This document shows, piece by piece, positions 21,927 through 34,800 of a stretch of DNA of 64,000 nucleotides. Position numbers and translations under genes: made by a program. Source of the stretch: Haliotis asinina. Lineage: Eukaryota > Mollusca > Gastropoda > Lepetellida > Haliotidae. The notes under the pieces were generated by a model that did not search any database, was not told the DNA's origin, and saw nothing but the letters and a program-made list of their open reading frames with translations. The stretch lies in contig NC_090282.1 in NCBI RefSeq assembly GCF_037392515.1, positions 27,947,554 to 28,011,553 on the forward strand. The letters run 5' to 3'. Position 1 is the stretch's first letter. Each line of letters opens with the position of its first letter.

Positions 21927-24900
21927 ATGCAGCTGAAAGATAAGGTAGTGTTCATCACTGGCGGTGCACAGGGATTCGGTAGGGGCGTGGCTGAAGCAGT
22001 ATTGAAGAAAGGTGGAAAGGTAAAGATGTCTTACGTGCAATTCATTATGAAATGCAAGCAAAGCAAACCCTTGTACATGATATGACAGAGTGAGGAATCT
22101 TCTGGAAATATCACGGCAGTCGACAGCAGAAGTGTGGACATTCATTTCACCTATATGGGGAATCAACAACGCCATGTTTATTTCTTTTTCTCGCGACAGC
22201 AGTTTGATTCTCCGTTTTTTTTAATGAGATTAAATTTGCACATGTATCCAAAACATCACATTACCTATCTGTTACCCCAAAGGTAATAAGGTATATTATC
22301 AATTATGCAGTCATCAAACCCTTTCCATACATATGAAATCCACCATATACCCCTTTACAAAAAAAAACAAGCAAGAAATTTCAAAATTAACGAAAGCAAG
22401 ATAATGTAACATGACAATATTTTCGTCATTCATCGCATTGTCGATGTATCACCCAGTCGCCCTTCTGTAGAATAAACAATATATATTTGTTCAAAAGCGT
22501 CAAAACGAGAAGGGGCATAAATATTACGTAGTCGCGTTGTATTTTTGTGACATTTGATATTTAAACCTTTGACGAAGATTCCATATACAGTAGACTCTGT
22601 CAATACCGGCACCACTCGGGAAATAAGGAACAAGGCAGTCTCAGAATGGAGTCATTTATTACACATTCAAATAATAACGAGTTTGTTCACACTGTAAAAA
22701 AGTCGCTGATCTTGCTTTGTATTTTCTGTACCGATGCCCCGAGAGCAATGTCCTCCGCTGCACTTTCCAAGTTCTGCACATGATGTAGAGGTCGTACTTC
22801 CTGGCTAGATGCGGCGTGTTTAATCTGAGTGTACATTCTAAAAACATCACTTACAGACATTTTAGCAATACTGAGTGTTACGCCACTGTACAGAGTTTCA
22901 GATATTACAGCTTGTTCAGCTTGACCTGGGCTACTCTACACATGCATGGCCCGCGAGACCATTTGGCAGAAACAGCAGGTCGAGTTAACTTCATTAAATA
23001 TGGGAGCACGGAATAATAGTAATGTTGCTGCTCGCTGCCTAAAAGCCCGTATCCGAACGTTAAATCATCTGTAGTTATTTTTTAAAGAAAGTAAGGATAT
23101 TTCGGACGTTTCTTCGACACTGAGATGTCAAACGATGACTTTGTCTCCGCTGTTCGGACATTTTGACAATCAACTGACAACTGTCTTCTACAGCGATTCA
23201 GTATCACCTTGATTCAGAGCAGTTGTCTTTTACAGATATTCTTCATCACCTTGATTCAGAGCAGTTGTCTTCTACAGAGATTCTTTATCACCTTGATTCA
23301 GAGCAGTTGTCTTCTACAGAGATTCTGTATCACACTGATTCAGAGCAATTGTCTTCTACAACGATTTCGTATCACCTTGATTCAGATCGGTTGTCTTCTA
23401 CAGCGATTCTGTATCACACTGATTCAGAGCAGTTGTTTTCTACAGCGATTCCTTATCATATTGATTCAGAGCAGTTGTCTTCTACAACGATTTCCTATCA
23501 CACTGATTCAGAGCAATTGTCTTCATCCACGATTCTGTATCACCCTGATTCAGAGCTGTGTACAATCTCACAAGAACACTGTTATATTTCACAAACATAA
23601 AGTAAATTCTGTTTGATGTCGATGGAATTGTGATCAGGAATAGAATGAAGTATAATAACACTAATCGTGATCACGTTGTAGTTTGTTTGACATTCGGAAT
23701 TCCCAGAGTGTATTTATGTTTTCAAGATAAAACTTTCTTTAGAGATTTTCTCAGATCGTCAAGAATTATATACCCATTTCCGGTCAGGTGTGTCTCGCAG
23801 ATGTCAAGAGGGATCAAGGGGTGGCAACTGCTAAGGAACTACAAACTTCCAGCGGAGCTGATAATGTCTTCTTTGTGAAGTGTGACGTGACGAATGTTGC
23901 TGAATTTGAGGGTGAGATACCAGCTATTGACACTACCATGCTTGTGTTATAATAGTTGCAGATGCTGACGACTAGTGATTCGTTTACCTCTAGTTCTGAT
24001 TTTGTAAAGTACGGCTTTAACTCAACCATTAACATCCACACGCATTAACCGTGATGCATATGTACGTACATCTATGTATTTCTTTTGTCTAGATGCTTTC
24101 AAAGCTGCCGTGTCGAAATTTGGTCATGTTGATATAATGTGCAATAATGCAGGCATCATGGATGAACGAATATGGGAAAAACAGCTGCAAATCAACTTTG
24201 TAAGTGTTTAGAATTTGTCATATTGGCATATACCATTTACCATACATCCGTTCGTATGACCAGAGAATTGCCATGGTTTATGATTTCCGTACAGACACAA
24301 TGCTCATATTAATGGCAAATCGTGGAACAGATTATCTATTGGTAACTTGGAAGTGTTTCCACCTCTCTCTCTCCCTCCCTCCCTCCCTCTCTCTCTCTCT
24401 CTCCCTCTCTCATCACTATTATTATACTATCGTCATTACTCTCTGCGTTCAGACAGCCGTTGTGCGGGGCACCATGATGGCGCTGAATCACATGAGGAGG
24501 GATAAAGGAGGCAGAGGCGGCGTCATCATCAACACGGCGTCAATTGCAGGTATGAGGTGGTCATTCTTGTCTAGTAATGTCTGTTACACTGATCTGTGTA
24601 TGGTGGAATGGTTTGAGTGAAGATGGAGGAGATGGGGAAGAGGAGTCCTCTTTATTTGACTCAGCAACCGCAAAAGCGAAAATCCTGGTCTGAACTACCC
24701 TTAGCAGCCCATGGTTGTAAAGGCGTCAAAGGTCGGATGGTCAGGTTACCTGACTCTCAGGTCGTCGTGTCCCGTTTACTCTCAATGTCAGTCTGTGTGC
24801 TCGTGTATTCTCAGATTGCAAACTTATTTATCTGGGAAATAAATACTGAACAAACAACAAAGTTGTTCTCGTCACAAGGTTGCATTTGTATTACAGGATG

Positions 24901-27720
24901 ACCTTGAAACACCTGAACTGTCGCAGTTACATGAATCGTTACCAGGAATGAACTTTAAATGTTTCTTTCACTTATACTTAAGGTTTGGTGCCTAGAATGT
25001 GGTTCCCTGTTTATGGAGCTAGCAAGAGCGCTGTTTATCATTTCACGTCCAGTTGGGCAGTAAGTGAATTTGGAACATTTCTTGAAATCTACACATTGTG
25101 TTTTCATCAAGAGATATTCTTAATCATAGTCATCCATATAAATGTCGATATACACATCCAGAAAATGTCTTCTGTTTGAATGAACAACGCCTTGTCTCGA
25201 CTACCATGACGCACGCTGATGTTAATTTGTAACGTATTATGTATAACAGAAATTCTTAGTCTTGATGATATGGCCAGCAGTTACTGGTCGTGTTAAAGAG
25301 ATTGCATACCGTGGTTTGGGCACATACCGTATGCGACAGGATGTGACAGTAGGAGCGCGTATTTATGTTACGCTGTTATTTCCCTTTATCTTGCTTCTAA
25401 TCATACTATATGATAATTTTGTCACACAAGCATTTGTTACATAATTAGATTTGAGACACGTTTTTGATTAATGATACCAAATTTAGTAATTTCATGTCTT
25501 TTTGATATTTTGCATGCAGCCTCCTCAATGAATCAGTGACAATGTTACCCCAACATTGAATGACTATGCCCTGTGTATGGCTGGGATATCGCTGATGTGA
25601 ACTAACCTATGCACACTGTGTAATGCCATCGTTTCTCCAGCAAAACCCTGAAATGAAGGCTGCCGAAGTTCGACTGGTCAGCATCTGCCCTACGGGAGCT
25701 AAAACGGCTCTTCTGGACTTGGAGGAAGACCAGATCGTACAATATGCACACTTCAAGCAGACAATAGAACGTTTTGAGCATTGCACGTAAGCTATTCCTT
25801 TAACTGAAAACTGTAGCCTTTTGTTCTGATGCACTCCCCGATTTCTGATGATCTCCCGGTTTTGAAGTTATGTCTGCAAAACGTTTTCAATGACAGTTGT
25901 TTGAATCAGTTGTTTTCTCTATGCCGCAACGGTGACATCGAGGTACCAGGGATAGAGGAGTACAATAACCAAAACAGTCACCTTTCCAATGTATCACCCT
26001 TGGTTCGAAACACCATTAACATCACTGTTAATGCTAGAGATTATGATTGTCTTAGCGGTACGTTCGTTTTGTCGAAAGAGATCGCAGTTAACATTGTAAT
26101 AGTAATGTCAAAAATAGAAAAAACCCTGATATTTCACGTTTATCTCTACAATTCATGTAGGTGATATGCAATTACCAAAACAGTCACCTTTCCAATGTAT
26201 CACCCTTGGTTCGAACTACCATTAACATCACTGTTAATGGTAGAGAGGTAGGACAAAAGTAAGGTTACTGACTGAAAAATGTCCACCCACTTATCGTCTG
26301 TTTATCCACATGGAATTTATGTCATTGATAAATTGTCTTGAACGAAGTTTTTACGCTGCGTGTTGGTATTTCGCCCTGACTTCTTGAATTCGTTTTGGTT
26401 ATGCGAGTTGAATGATTCCAAACACCATCAGTATCCACAGACACTGGATATAATCGCCACTCATTTCCAAAATAGGACACCTTCCTAAAAGCGAGCGTAG
26501 CGTTACGATAGTCTTTGCGCTACGTTCGTTTTGTCGAAAGAGCTCGCAGTGTAACATTGTAATAGTAATGTCGGAAATAGAAGAAAAACCCTTATGTTTC
26601 ACGTTTATCTCTACAATTCATGTAGTTGATATGCCAAATTGTGAAATATCTGTTAAAATAGGTTCGGCCTAGAAAAAGACTTTACTGAGGACAGACGGGA
26701 AATGAGTGCAGAAATGAACAATGCGAATTTTTGGAACAGACCATGGCTTCGTGCAAATTATTGTGCGATGATCTTGTATTACAAAGGGCACAATTTAAAT
26801 GTCCATTTTAAAATTACACTTATCTTCATTACAAACGATAGCTGTCTGAAAAATAACTTTAATGCTGAAACTATTCAAGATGTAAATACCAAGGAGTCTC
26901 ACTATCACTTAAAAAAGAAACAGGTAGGAGGGGTCGTCTCAGACGCAAAACCTGGAGAGGTGAAGCAGACGATAGTTGGGGTCGGGCTGGGGATACAGAT
27001 ATCAGCGAAGATCTGATAGTACTATAGGGGAATTACAGAAAGGAAGTACACGACATGTCCCCATCATATAATAACAATGCCCAGTCGTCGGGCGGTCATG
27101 CCACTTATATTTTGAGATATATGATATGATAATTTTCTATGGGTACGATGTATAATACTGTTTTAGACATATTTAAATAAACTTCATGAAAGGAAGACAC
27201 ATAAGACGTTAATGTTAGATGAGACCTATTCAACACGAAAAGGACAAAATATCTTTGAGATGACCCCCGTGTCCGTAGGAAGCGCATGCATTTCATGCCA
27301 GGTGAGTCGATGGCCCATCGTTATACTAGGCTGGGCAACCGTTTTGCCACCTGTGATCTGATCTATTGTTTTCAGGAGCTAATTGTATTTTTCATTACTC
27401 TTGCCCGATTTCACGAGGAAACATGGTTTTCTGGACATCCTTTTGTGCACCCCACGGAATGCCCAGCTAAGCCGAAGTGAGTTATTTCAACATATCCTAT
27501 TTGCTGTTGTGTAAATATGAGGGACACAGAGTTACAGCCTAAGAACAGTTGTTGTTTTTTCTTCGATGGTACTGTGATTTCTGTGTGTTCCAGGGTAGAC
27601 CAGGTGGTTGGGGCGTTCCTGATGGCAATGGAGGACGACACCATCAACGGCACTGCCCTCACCATCAGAGCCAAAGAAGGTGTGGAGAAGATGACGCTGA
27701 AAATGGTCCCAGCCGAATAA
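21927..27720 (+). CDS. HPGD-like: 15-hydroxyprostaglandin dehydrogenase-like SDR, copy B
   Basis: Coding exons: 21927-22019, 23788-23911, 24093-24199, 24453-24549, 24983-25059, 25641-25786, 27594-27720; all junctions canonical, 256 residues. The catalytic set Asn107, Ser138, Tyr151, Lys155 and NAD-selecting Asp36 are present, and the nucleotide loop is TGGAQGFG. It differs from A in the second coding exon (VKRDQGVAT instead of INEDQGEAT), has Phe at 148, and carries one extra residue in the exon covering the substrate lid. Introns are shorter than in A. The first coding intron holds a Tigger-like remnant and a 42-bp minisatellite. Near twin of D, but with exon 5 and its donor intact. Predicted active; substrate unknown. 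Confidence 0.9.
22588..22990 (-). mobile_element. Tigger/pogo-like DNA transposon remnant, copy B intron
   Basis: It begins at a TA with the terminal sequence CAGTAGACTCTGTCAATACC, the type seen in pogo/Tigger ends. The minus strand carries a short decayed reading frame better preserved in unit 2. About 115 bp present in the unit 2 copy are missing just inside the end. The second terminus was not found. Confidence 0.5.
23181..23557 (+). repeat. 42-bp minisatellite, about 9 copies
   Basis: The unit contains GATTCTGTATCACC, then TTGATTCAGAGCAG, then TTGTCTTCTACA. Since 42 is a multiple of 3, long open frames with 14-residue periodicity appear by chance. The same array in D has about 14 copies. 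Confidence 0.95.
24364..24412. repeat. CT/CCCT microsatellite just before exon 5 of copy B
   Basis: A pyrimidine-rich tract about 40 bp upstream of the exon starting at 24453. It could serve as an extended polypyrimidine tract. Confidence 0.9.
25966..26250 (+). repeat. Local ~200-bp duplication with a perfect hairpin, last intron of B
   Basis: The segment containing CAGTCACCTTTCCAATGTAT occurs at about 25975 and again at about 26180. The second copy ends in a perfect hairpin, ACCATTAACA (26218-26227) and TGTTAATGGT (26232-26241), with a 4-nt loop. Also present in D. Confidence 0.7.
26487..26532. repeat. Foldback element (compact), last intron of B
   Basis: A 46-nt hairpin: AAAGCGAGCGTAGCG pairs with CGCTACGTTCGTTTT. 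It corresponds to the MITE at 18261-18605 in A, without the nested SINE. Confidence 0.65.
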
Positions 27721-29069
27721 TACCACGACACACACCATACATAGTCTCCCCTGAAATACGAAGCAATAGTGTTGAAAGTATCTTAAAGAAATATTGAAAT
27801 CTATCACGTTTGATTTTGGGGTGCTTATTAGTGCTTAGATGAACAAAAACGAAAATGACGCGCATGTTCAAGTTTAACTGGCATCGTTTTTGTATGTTGT
27901 TGAACGCCGCGTTTGGGAAATCCCAGCGGTATGACAGCTATCTTTAGATACTAGTAATCGAGTCTGGACCAGGCAATCCCCTAAGTTGCCATCTACGAGA
28001 AGCATGTGTTGCTGAAGGCCGACTCTGACCTGGATATTCAGAAATTGTAAGCGCCAAGCAGGTTTTCTTAGTTTTGCGTCATTTAAACAGATATAGCAGT
28101 TAACACGATATAGATGGGTCCATATTTACCAATATGCAGAGCCTGGAATCTTTGTCATAAGGCAAACTGCACTAATATTATGGGAGATGTGAGTAATCGT
28201 TGATATTTTGTGAATAAAACAAATTACTACATCTTGTTTTGTCTCCACGTTTGGAAATACTTGCGACATGTACATGTTGACATTCAGTATTGGTTTGCCT
28301 GACAACAATAATCTGAGGTTGATATTGAATATCATAAAGAAACGCCAAAGTCCATTTTAGCATTTAAAATGATTTACGAATTGTCATGTTACAGTGATAG
28401 TGTATATCATATAATTCAATATCATGTCACCCTTCATAATATTATAATTAAGAGAAACTAACATAAAACGAAAAACTGACATATTTTGAAAATGGGCCAT
28501 TTTCTATTTACCTTTTGATAAAAATACCTGGTAATATGTAAACAGTTACGAAACTGAGAAAACCCGAAGTGTATGACAATTTGTAAATGCATGAATGTCT
28601 TGAAACATAACAGACCCTTATTTACGTGCAATATTACAGTCTACGAAACCTAACATTCATGTCAAAGACATTATTCAGGGGTGTTGGGGTAGCCATGCTG
28701 TTAGGTCGTTATATCGGGTTCAGTTGCTCTAATGGGTACAACTAGTGAAACCCATCTGTAGTGTTATTACCTTAGTGTTGGTAAAAGCGGCATATAAACC
28801 CGCATACTCCATAACTATTCAATTTAACGCGAAAGGATCACATTAACCGTACCAAATCCTGAGCTAATTATTTCACTGAAAGAGGGTCGAAACGGTACAG
28901 GGTCATAATCACGTGACAGAGCTCACGCCAGGACTCAGTGACCAATGTTTCCGTCGTTGGGTACAAATTGACACACGACAGAACTGCGAGTGTATCACTA
29001 CCTCCAACCATACTTTAATTATCTGTGGATGGTGTCCTTTATGTAGTAGCATACTTTAATCATGTGTAA

Positions 29070-29070
<1 letters not shown>
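27721..29070. other. Intergenic DNA after copy B
   Basis: No gene seen. It aligns well with 49711-51048 after copy D. Confidence 0.6.

Positions 29071-29071
<1 letters not shown>

Positions 29072-29138
<67 letters not shown>
29072..29138. repeat. (AT)n(TG)n microsatellite
   Basis: It occupies the place of the much longer CA/CATA tract at 51049-51215 in unit 2. About 1 kb that follows that tract in unit 2 is absent here. Confidence 0.9.
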
Positions 29139-29139
<1 letters not shown>

Positions 29140-29390
29140 CCACTTTATGTTCCTTTTCTCAGAAATGTCAAGAAATGTATACGTGCAGTATAACATCACT
29201 TACGAACGGTATCGTTCGGGCTACTAATTGACGTGAAAAATGAAGTCCTAAGAGACATTTCCCCCCATTTATCTGGATTATGATGACATGCAACGAACGT
29301 TGTCAATCGACACCGTCAGCCGCCTATCACGACAAGAATGGGTTGTAACATGTTAGATTTGGGATTCCATTGTCTTAGTAAAGTACAAAT

Positions 29391-29460
29391 ACAGAGTCAG
29401 GCACCTAATCGCCATCACGCAAAGTCGGACAACGGGTAGTCTAGACTGCGAACTTTGTGC
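29391..29460 (-). mobile_element. Partial tRNA-derived SINE (head only), end of unit 1
   Basis: It matches 52568-52640 in unit 2. The part with the B box and tail is missing: about 50 bp present in unit 2 are deleted here. Confidence 0.6.
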
Positions 29461-29559
29461 ACCCCAGTCACGTGTTAATTGGCACGGCTCCCACGGCAGA
29501 AAGCTGTGATTACACAATGCAATTTATAAAGCGGTGAACTGTGACAAATGTTAAATTCT

Positions 29560-29572
29560 GTACTTAACGTTG
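29560..29572. other. Junction of the tandem duplication
   Basis: CTGTACTTA (right end of a unit, compare 52733-52741) runs straight into AACGTTGTGTCG (left end, compare 5660-5671). Only the A at 29566 is shared by both flanks. No long repeat is present at both breakpoints, so end joining or template switching is more likely than recombination between repeats. Confidence 0.75.
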
Positions 29573-30177
29573 TGTCGTTGACCTTCTGTCATTCTTTTCA
29601 TTCTCTTGTCGTCTTTGATGGCTTAAAGCAATGTATGTAGAGAACAATTGATGTGACTTCTTAAAGCCTACAGTGATATTCTTCAGCTCTGGGTGATGAA
29701 ACGTTCATGATGCACGTACATTTCACGGAGGATTCCTTTAAGCGAGTGTAACGAGACATGAGTGTAACGTTATGTTTTTGTTCAACGTTTCCCTTTTCAG
29801 ACGTTTTGTCGTCGGCAACCATTCCTCCACATGCTGGGATTCAGCATGGACTGCTTTCAGTCAAATATTTCTTAAAATTCAATTTTCCCTATGTCAAGTT
29901 TATTTTTTGAAGAGTATATTTTATAAATTGAATCGTTGGCACACTCATCATAGCTAATCATTTTTATGGAAGTTTTTAAGTTTCACTGATTTTAAACATC
30001 AAGTCGAGATCTAAAGAGGCAGATGCCATGTCGTTTACACCCCTCATAGTCGGTAACAAGCTTATCGATCTTCAGTAATCTTCTACCAAAATGATATTTT
30101 GTACATTTAACATGGTGGTAAGATAAATAGGCTGCAAACGCCCCCCTCTGGTAGTACGGTCAGGTGTGCGTCTTTTT

Positions 30178-30222
30178 GTAGCAGTGTTATCTTTCGCCTA
30201 CTGGTTTGGGTGACACTGCTAC
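30178..30222. repeat. Perfect 10-bp stem hairpin, unit 2
   Basis: The same GTAGCAGTGT/ACACTGCTAC hairpin as at 6158-6202, unchanged in stem and loop length. Confidence 0.6.
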
Positions 30223-30509
30223 ATAGAGACGTACATCAGATTGTATTTCCCGTCTATTCCTTTTCAGATGACGACCTAAGTTAGAACTAGTACTTGCTGT
30301 GAAGCAACTGAAGTCTCTGATTCAATATTCGTTGAGTTTGAGTGAAATGAAAAAAATGTCAAAAACAGTAAAAAACAAGGGTGTTGAAACATACCAGCAC
30401 CATGTTTGATTCGTTTTTTTTGTTTGTAGTGACATCGATATCCACTCTTAGACACGGCACCATGATTTAGGGCGCCGAAACTTTAGACTTTTCCTGGCTA
30501 TTTCGGAGG

Positions 30510-30936
30510 CACCGGTCGTACGCAAATAAAACATTATCATCATTACATAAATACATGTATACAGTCCTTGAAACTCCAGCATTTATTACAAAAGAGTGTA
30601 ATCAACACGTGTCCAGTGTCTCCTCAGTGGAGAAGAAGTATGTTCACTGCTGCTTTTCAACACTGCTTTGCAAAAGTCTTTTTTGCAATTCCGATAGTGT
30701 GAAAGCAGAAAGTTGAAAGTTCGAGTGAACTTTGAACACAATATCGAGAGAGGCTATAACTATATCCGCAGCCGGCAGCGCGGTGAGTACAAATTACGAA
30801 TAACACCAACTGTTACGAGTAACAGTATTGGGTGCAGTTTGTATAAACACTCCATTGTGCATACACGTACCCCGACAAAAGCATTTGAGCGTCTGTCTTA
30901 CAGCATAAGCTGAAAGCCAAGCGTTTGTAGGTCAAT
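30510..30936 (+). promoter_or_regulatory. Promoter and inferred 5' UTR exon of copy C
   Basis: The TATA-like CTATAACTATAT is at 30754-30765. The inferred non-coding exon ends at 30936 (CAAT|GTAAGAG), pairing with the acceptor at 31867. Nearly identical to the promoter of copy A. Confidence 0.55.
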
Positions 30937-31883
30937 GTAAGAGATATGTTATGTAGGGCAAATCCTGTCAGTCCAGCCCGTGAAATTATCATTGTTTATT
31001 CCTCTGGTGGTGTTCTGACCAGGAGACATGCAATTATTATAGATACGGGAAAAGAACCGTCTACGATGTTTTTGAGTGGAACACCGAAGACGTGTACTTT
31101 AATATCATGAGGAGTTTGGGTCAGAATCTCCGATGATGTAATTTAATGTGCCGGATATTGGTTGCGTCCTTCTGTCCTGTCACCGGCTGGTTGTAGTGTT
31201 GCATATTTACGTCATGTTATCAGCCAGTACAAAGTCCATGTCGTTGATCAAACCAACAAACGTCCAGCAGAATCATCAATTTGGTTTCAACAGGAGATAA
31301 GACTGCACATCATTGTCTTTAAAGAGACGAGAAGAAAAACTCACTCACCTATCCATAGTCTGAATTATACTTTCACATGTTTCCATAGACTTCGTCTTTC
31401 GTATGGAAGAGTTTTCATGTCATGCTCTAAAATGTTTTCATACAGTATCACACTGTGATAAGTACCTCGTGGTTTTACTGTCCGTTTGGGAATGGCCAAA
31501 ACGAATGCAACATTTCCTATGCAATGTCATATTTTAACAGAAAATTAAAAATACGACTGCTCTTCACAATGTTTGACCTGCTCAGGGACGTGAGCAGCAA
31601 CCGATTAAGTGAATGTTTATGAATTGGTCAAGCTATTCCTTTGTAAGACTATATAGTTCATCTCATCAGGGTAAGGTGTATATGAAAACGACAAATCACT
31701 TAATGTTGTATGTCAATACAAATTTCTATGTCCCCTGTGATACTAACATTATTAGTTTTGCAGCTTATTCACTCCGACCTGTATATGTCTACTAATTACA
31801 TTGCATTACAGGTGCATAGAACAGTTTGAGTATATATTATACATACATGCATTGTTTCCACCTACAGCATACCTGAAGTCGAT

Positions 31884-34800
31884 ATGCAGCTGAAGGATAA
31901 AGTAGTGTTCATCACTGGTGGTGCAGAGGGATTCGGAAGGGGCGTAGCTGAAGCAGTATTGAAGAAAGGTGCAAAGGTAAAGCTGTCTTACGTGCAGTTC
32001 TTTATTGGTATGAGAGCGTACTTTTGTAAATTAAGATGCCATGTTTATCAACTATCATTTTTATGAGTCACAAACGTTTAAAGCGCTGAGTGTGATTTGA
32101 ACCCTCATCTTGCCCAGATTATGTTGAAATAAGGAAATAAAATTCATACAAAGTACAGTTACATTAAATCCCAAAGGAGTAACTCAAAAATGACCATAAA
32201 TATATTTTTCAGACTGAACATTCGTGTAACCTTGCTGTCATGCCCCTGGTGGAAGTTTGAATAAATTCGCTGGAATAAATACGAATGGCTAAAAAATAAA
32301 TACGAATCACAAAAGTGTGACTAGAAAGTTACTAGAGATATGAAATGTAAGCCCAGTGTCAAAGATTAAAGTTACTTGGTTACATACAGATATATTATTT
32401 CTTGAAACTCGCAGCGATTTATAAATGCAATTCCTAAAACTGTTAAAAAAACTGTTAAAAAGTGAACTCATAGATCTTCTGAAACCTCAATTCCTAAACC
32501 GTAACATTATGAAATGAAACCAAAGCAAAGAAAGCTTTTTCTCAGAAAATATTATACAATATGAGAGGATTGAGTGAGTAACATTCAGGCTATATCACGG
32601 CAAGGAACACCAAACGTGGACTTCATTCATTTCACCCATACAGGGAGTCCAAAAACACTATGTAGATGACGCATGTTGTCTTTTGTTGTTGTTGCGAGAC
32701 AGCAGTTTGATTCTCTGGGTGTATGAGATGAATTTGTACTGGTCTCCCAAACAGCACATTGCCTGTTTGTTACTGCATGGGTGATAAGGAATATTATGAC
32801 TTAAGCAGCCACCTAAACCTTCCATACCTCTGAACTCCCAGATGGGGAAACAAATGCATTGATATCTTTACGAAATCATGCAAAAGTGTCAAAATTTGAC
32901 CAAATCGTGATAATGCAACACCATAACATTCGCATTGTCAATAGGTACGTGGTGGTAAAAGTCATAACGGTTAACTTTCCCGTGCCTCACAGGTTGTTTG
33001 GGTTGCCGGGCTGATAATCAATGCCAATCATTTTGCATGCACTTACAGCATGACAGCTGCTCCTATAGCAGCTAGTTTGACACATCAGGGATCGGCAACA
33101 CGTACATCGAAAAGAACCAGGTTTTAGAGGATAACGGGTTCAGAAGAGGTCGATCTACCATTGAACATGTTTCATCACTTAGGTAAATTATTGAAACACT
33201 CAAATCTATGAAAAAGTCCACCTTTAACGATCAACATAAAGCATATGCCCTTATTGATCGTTCTATACTGTGCTCGAAATTGCTGAAGATGAACATAAAA
33301 GGTAAAACGTTTAATGCCATTACCTACCTTTACAGAACTGTCGAAGGACTGTGTGAGATCGAACGGTAGACATACTTTCTGGTTTGATTGCAGTGTGGAT
33401 TGAAACGAAGATACAAGTTTACATACATCATTACTTCTCTCTAATCTCTACGTAAACGATCTCTTAACCACGATGAATAATTTATATCTCGGCGTTGTCA
33501 TAAACAAGACTGTTGGAGTGTTCGCCTATGCTGACGACTTATTTCACTTGCTGAATCAGAAAGTAAATTGAACCAACTCTACGATTGTCAACAAAGGGAA
33601 ATCAAAGATCATCCTCTTTAGACCAGCATCAACATCCCGGGCACTTGCTACTTTTGCCTGTGGAGAAGATGTTTTAGAGATCACGAACTTTTATAATTAC
33701 CTTGGAATTCTTTTAACCGAGCACCTGACTACAATCGAATGGCGAAAGCATCGGCCAGCGCAGCTAGCAGAACTCTAGGATTGCTCAGTTCCAAGTACAA
33801 GGTTTTAGGAGTTATGGAATTCGACACCTTTACTACTTCATACGACTCTGTGGTGTGGCCTCACAGCACAGAACAGGGCTATGCATTTCTTCCACGGTCT
33901 ACGACGTTTCGCTCCTAACAATGCTGAAGGTGGAGATATGGGCTGGGTCCGTCTGACTGTCCGGCTGTGGAGATGAGTGACGCGCCTCCATATGCGACAT
34001 CGCCCTGTCAAGGTTTAGATGTCCTTGCATGTACACACGTCGTTGAAGTCGAGGTGCCTGTCCTCCTACACTGTCCACTATATGTACCTGATCTATAGGC
34101 CAAGTGTGTTTTAGTGCGCCCTGACATCCCCCGTTTTAGTGATGTGCAGAAACTTGGTTATATTCTCTCTTCACATGAAGGGATCTTATTAAGTACCAAG
34201 ACCTGCAAAGCTATTTTAACTACCCGTACATAATTTTTTATATCCTAGCTAGTCATATATAGTGTCAAACATCTCATGTATGCAGATTTATGAGATACTA
34301 CCCTTTAATATTTTACATCTTAAAGGTCACATGCAACCGAAAAGAAAACAAACAGAAAACACAATTATCACCTATTCATGACATATAATATACATTGGTG
34401 ATTGTGAAAAAACCCAAATAAACAAACTTATAAGCGTACAATCGCGAATCAAAAGTGCAACGATCGGTATGGATTCATATACCGTTGTCAAGCAAGAGTG
34501 ATAACGGTATAAGAATACATACCGAAACGTCGCATCATATACACTTGACAAAATAGACCGCTAGACAAAATGCATGAACCAAACAAGGTTTGTTGGCCAA
34601 ATGGACTTCCTGTTCAGTAAATAAGACAAAGTACCCAAACCAGTAAATGAGACAAAATATCCAAAGCAATCAACGGGTTGTTTATTCAAAGTTTATCGGC
34701 CAAGCAGACTTCGTGCTCAGTCCGGATTATAAGGCAATGTTTTTAGGTGTATCTATCTTTGGTCCGAAATCTGAAATAACGACAGTCCGAGATATAGAGC

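Larger units (their letters stand above)
5660..29566 (+). repeat. Tandem segmental duplication, unit 1 (copies A and B)
   Basis: The block aligns along its length with 29567-52741. It begins in the Tc1 remnant and ends in CTGTACTTA at 29566. Gene copies A and C, and B and D, occupy matching places; last exons differ at only 2 of 127 (A/C) and 3 of 127 (B/D) bases. Unit 1 has gains relative to unit 2 (SINE at 14669-14934; 8332-10285, unless lost from unit 2) and losses (in the 17340, 20380 and 29140 regions). Confidence 0.9.

Noticed and set aside
23181-23557. Possible CRISPR-like array
   Set aside because: Units are directly abutting with no unique spacers, and the setting is an animal intron.
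23209-23616. Long open frames with 14-residue repeats (also at 45499-46100)
   Set aside because: They arise because the 42-bp minisatellite period is a multiple of three; two different forward frames are open at once, and copy number varies between units.
24690-24775. Possible decayed abalone-type SINE in the intron after exon 5 of B
   Set aside because: Only short matches (GCAGCCCATGGTTGTAAAGG, GGATGGTCAGG); too weak to call without an alignment.
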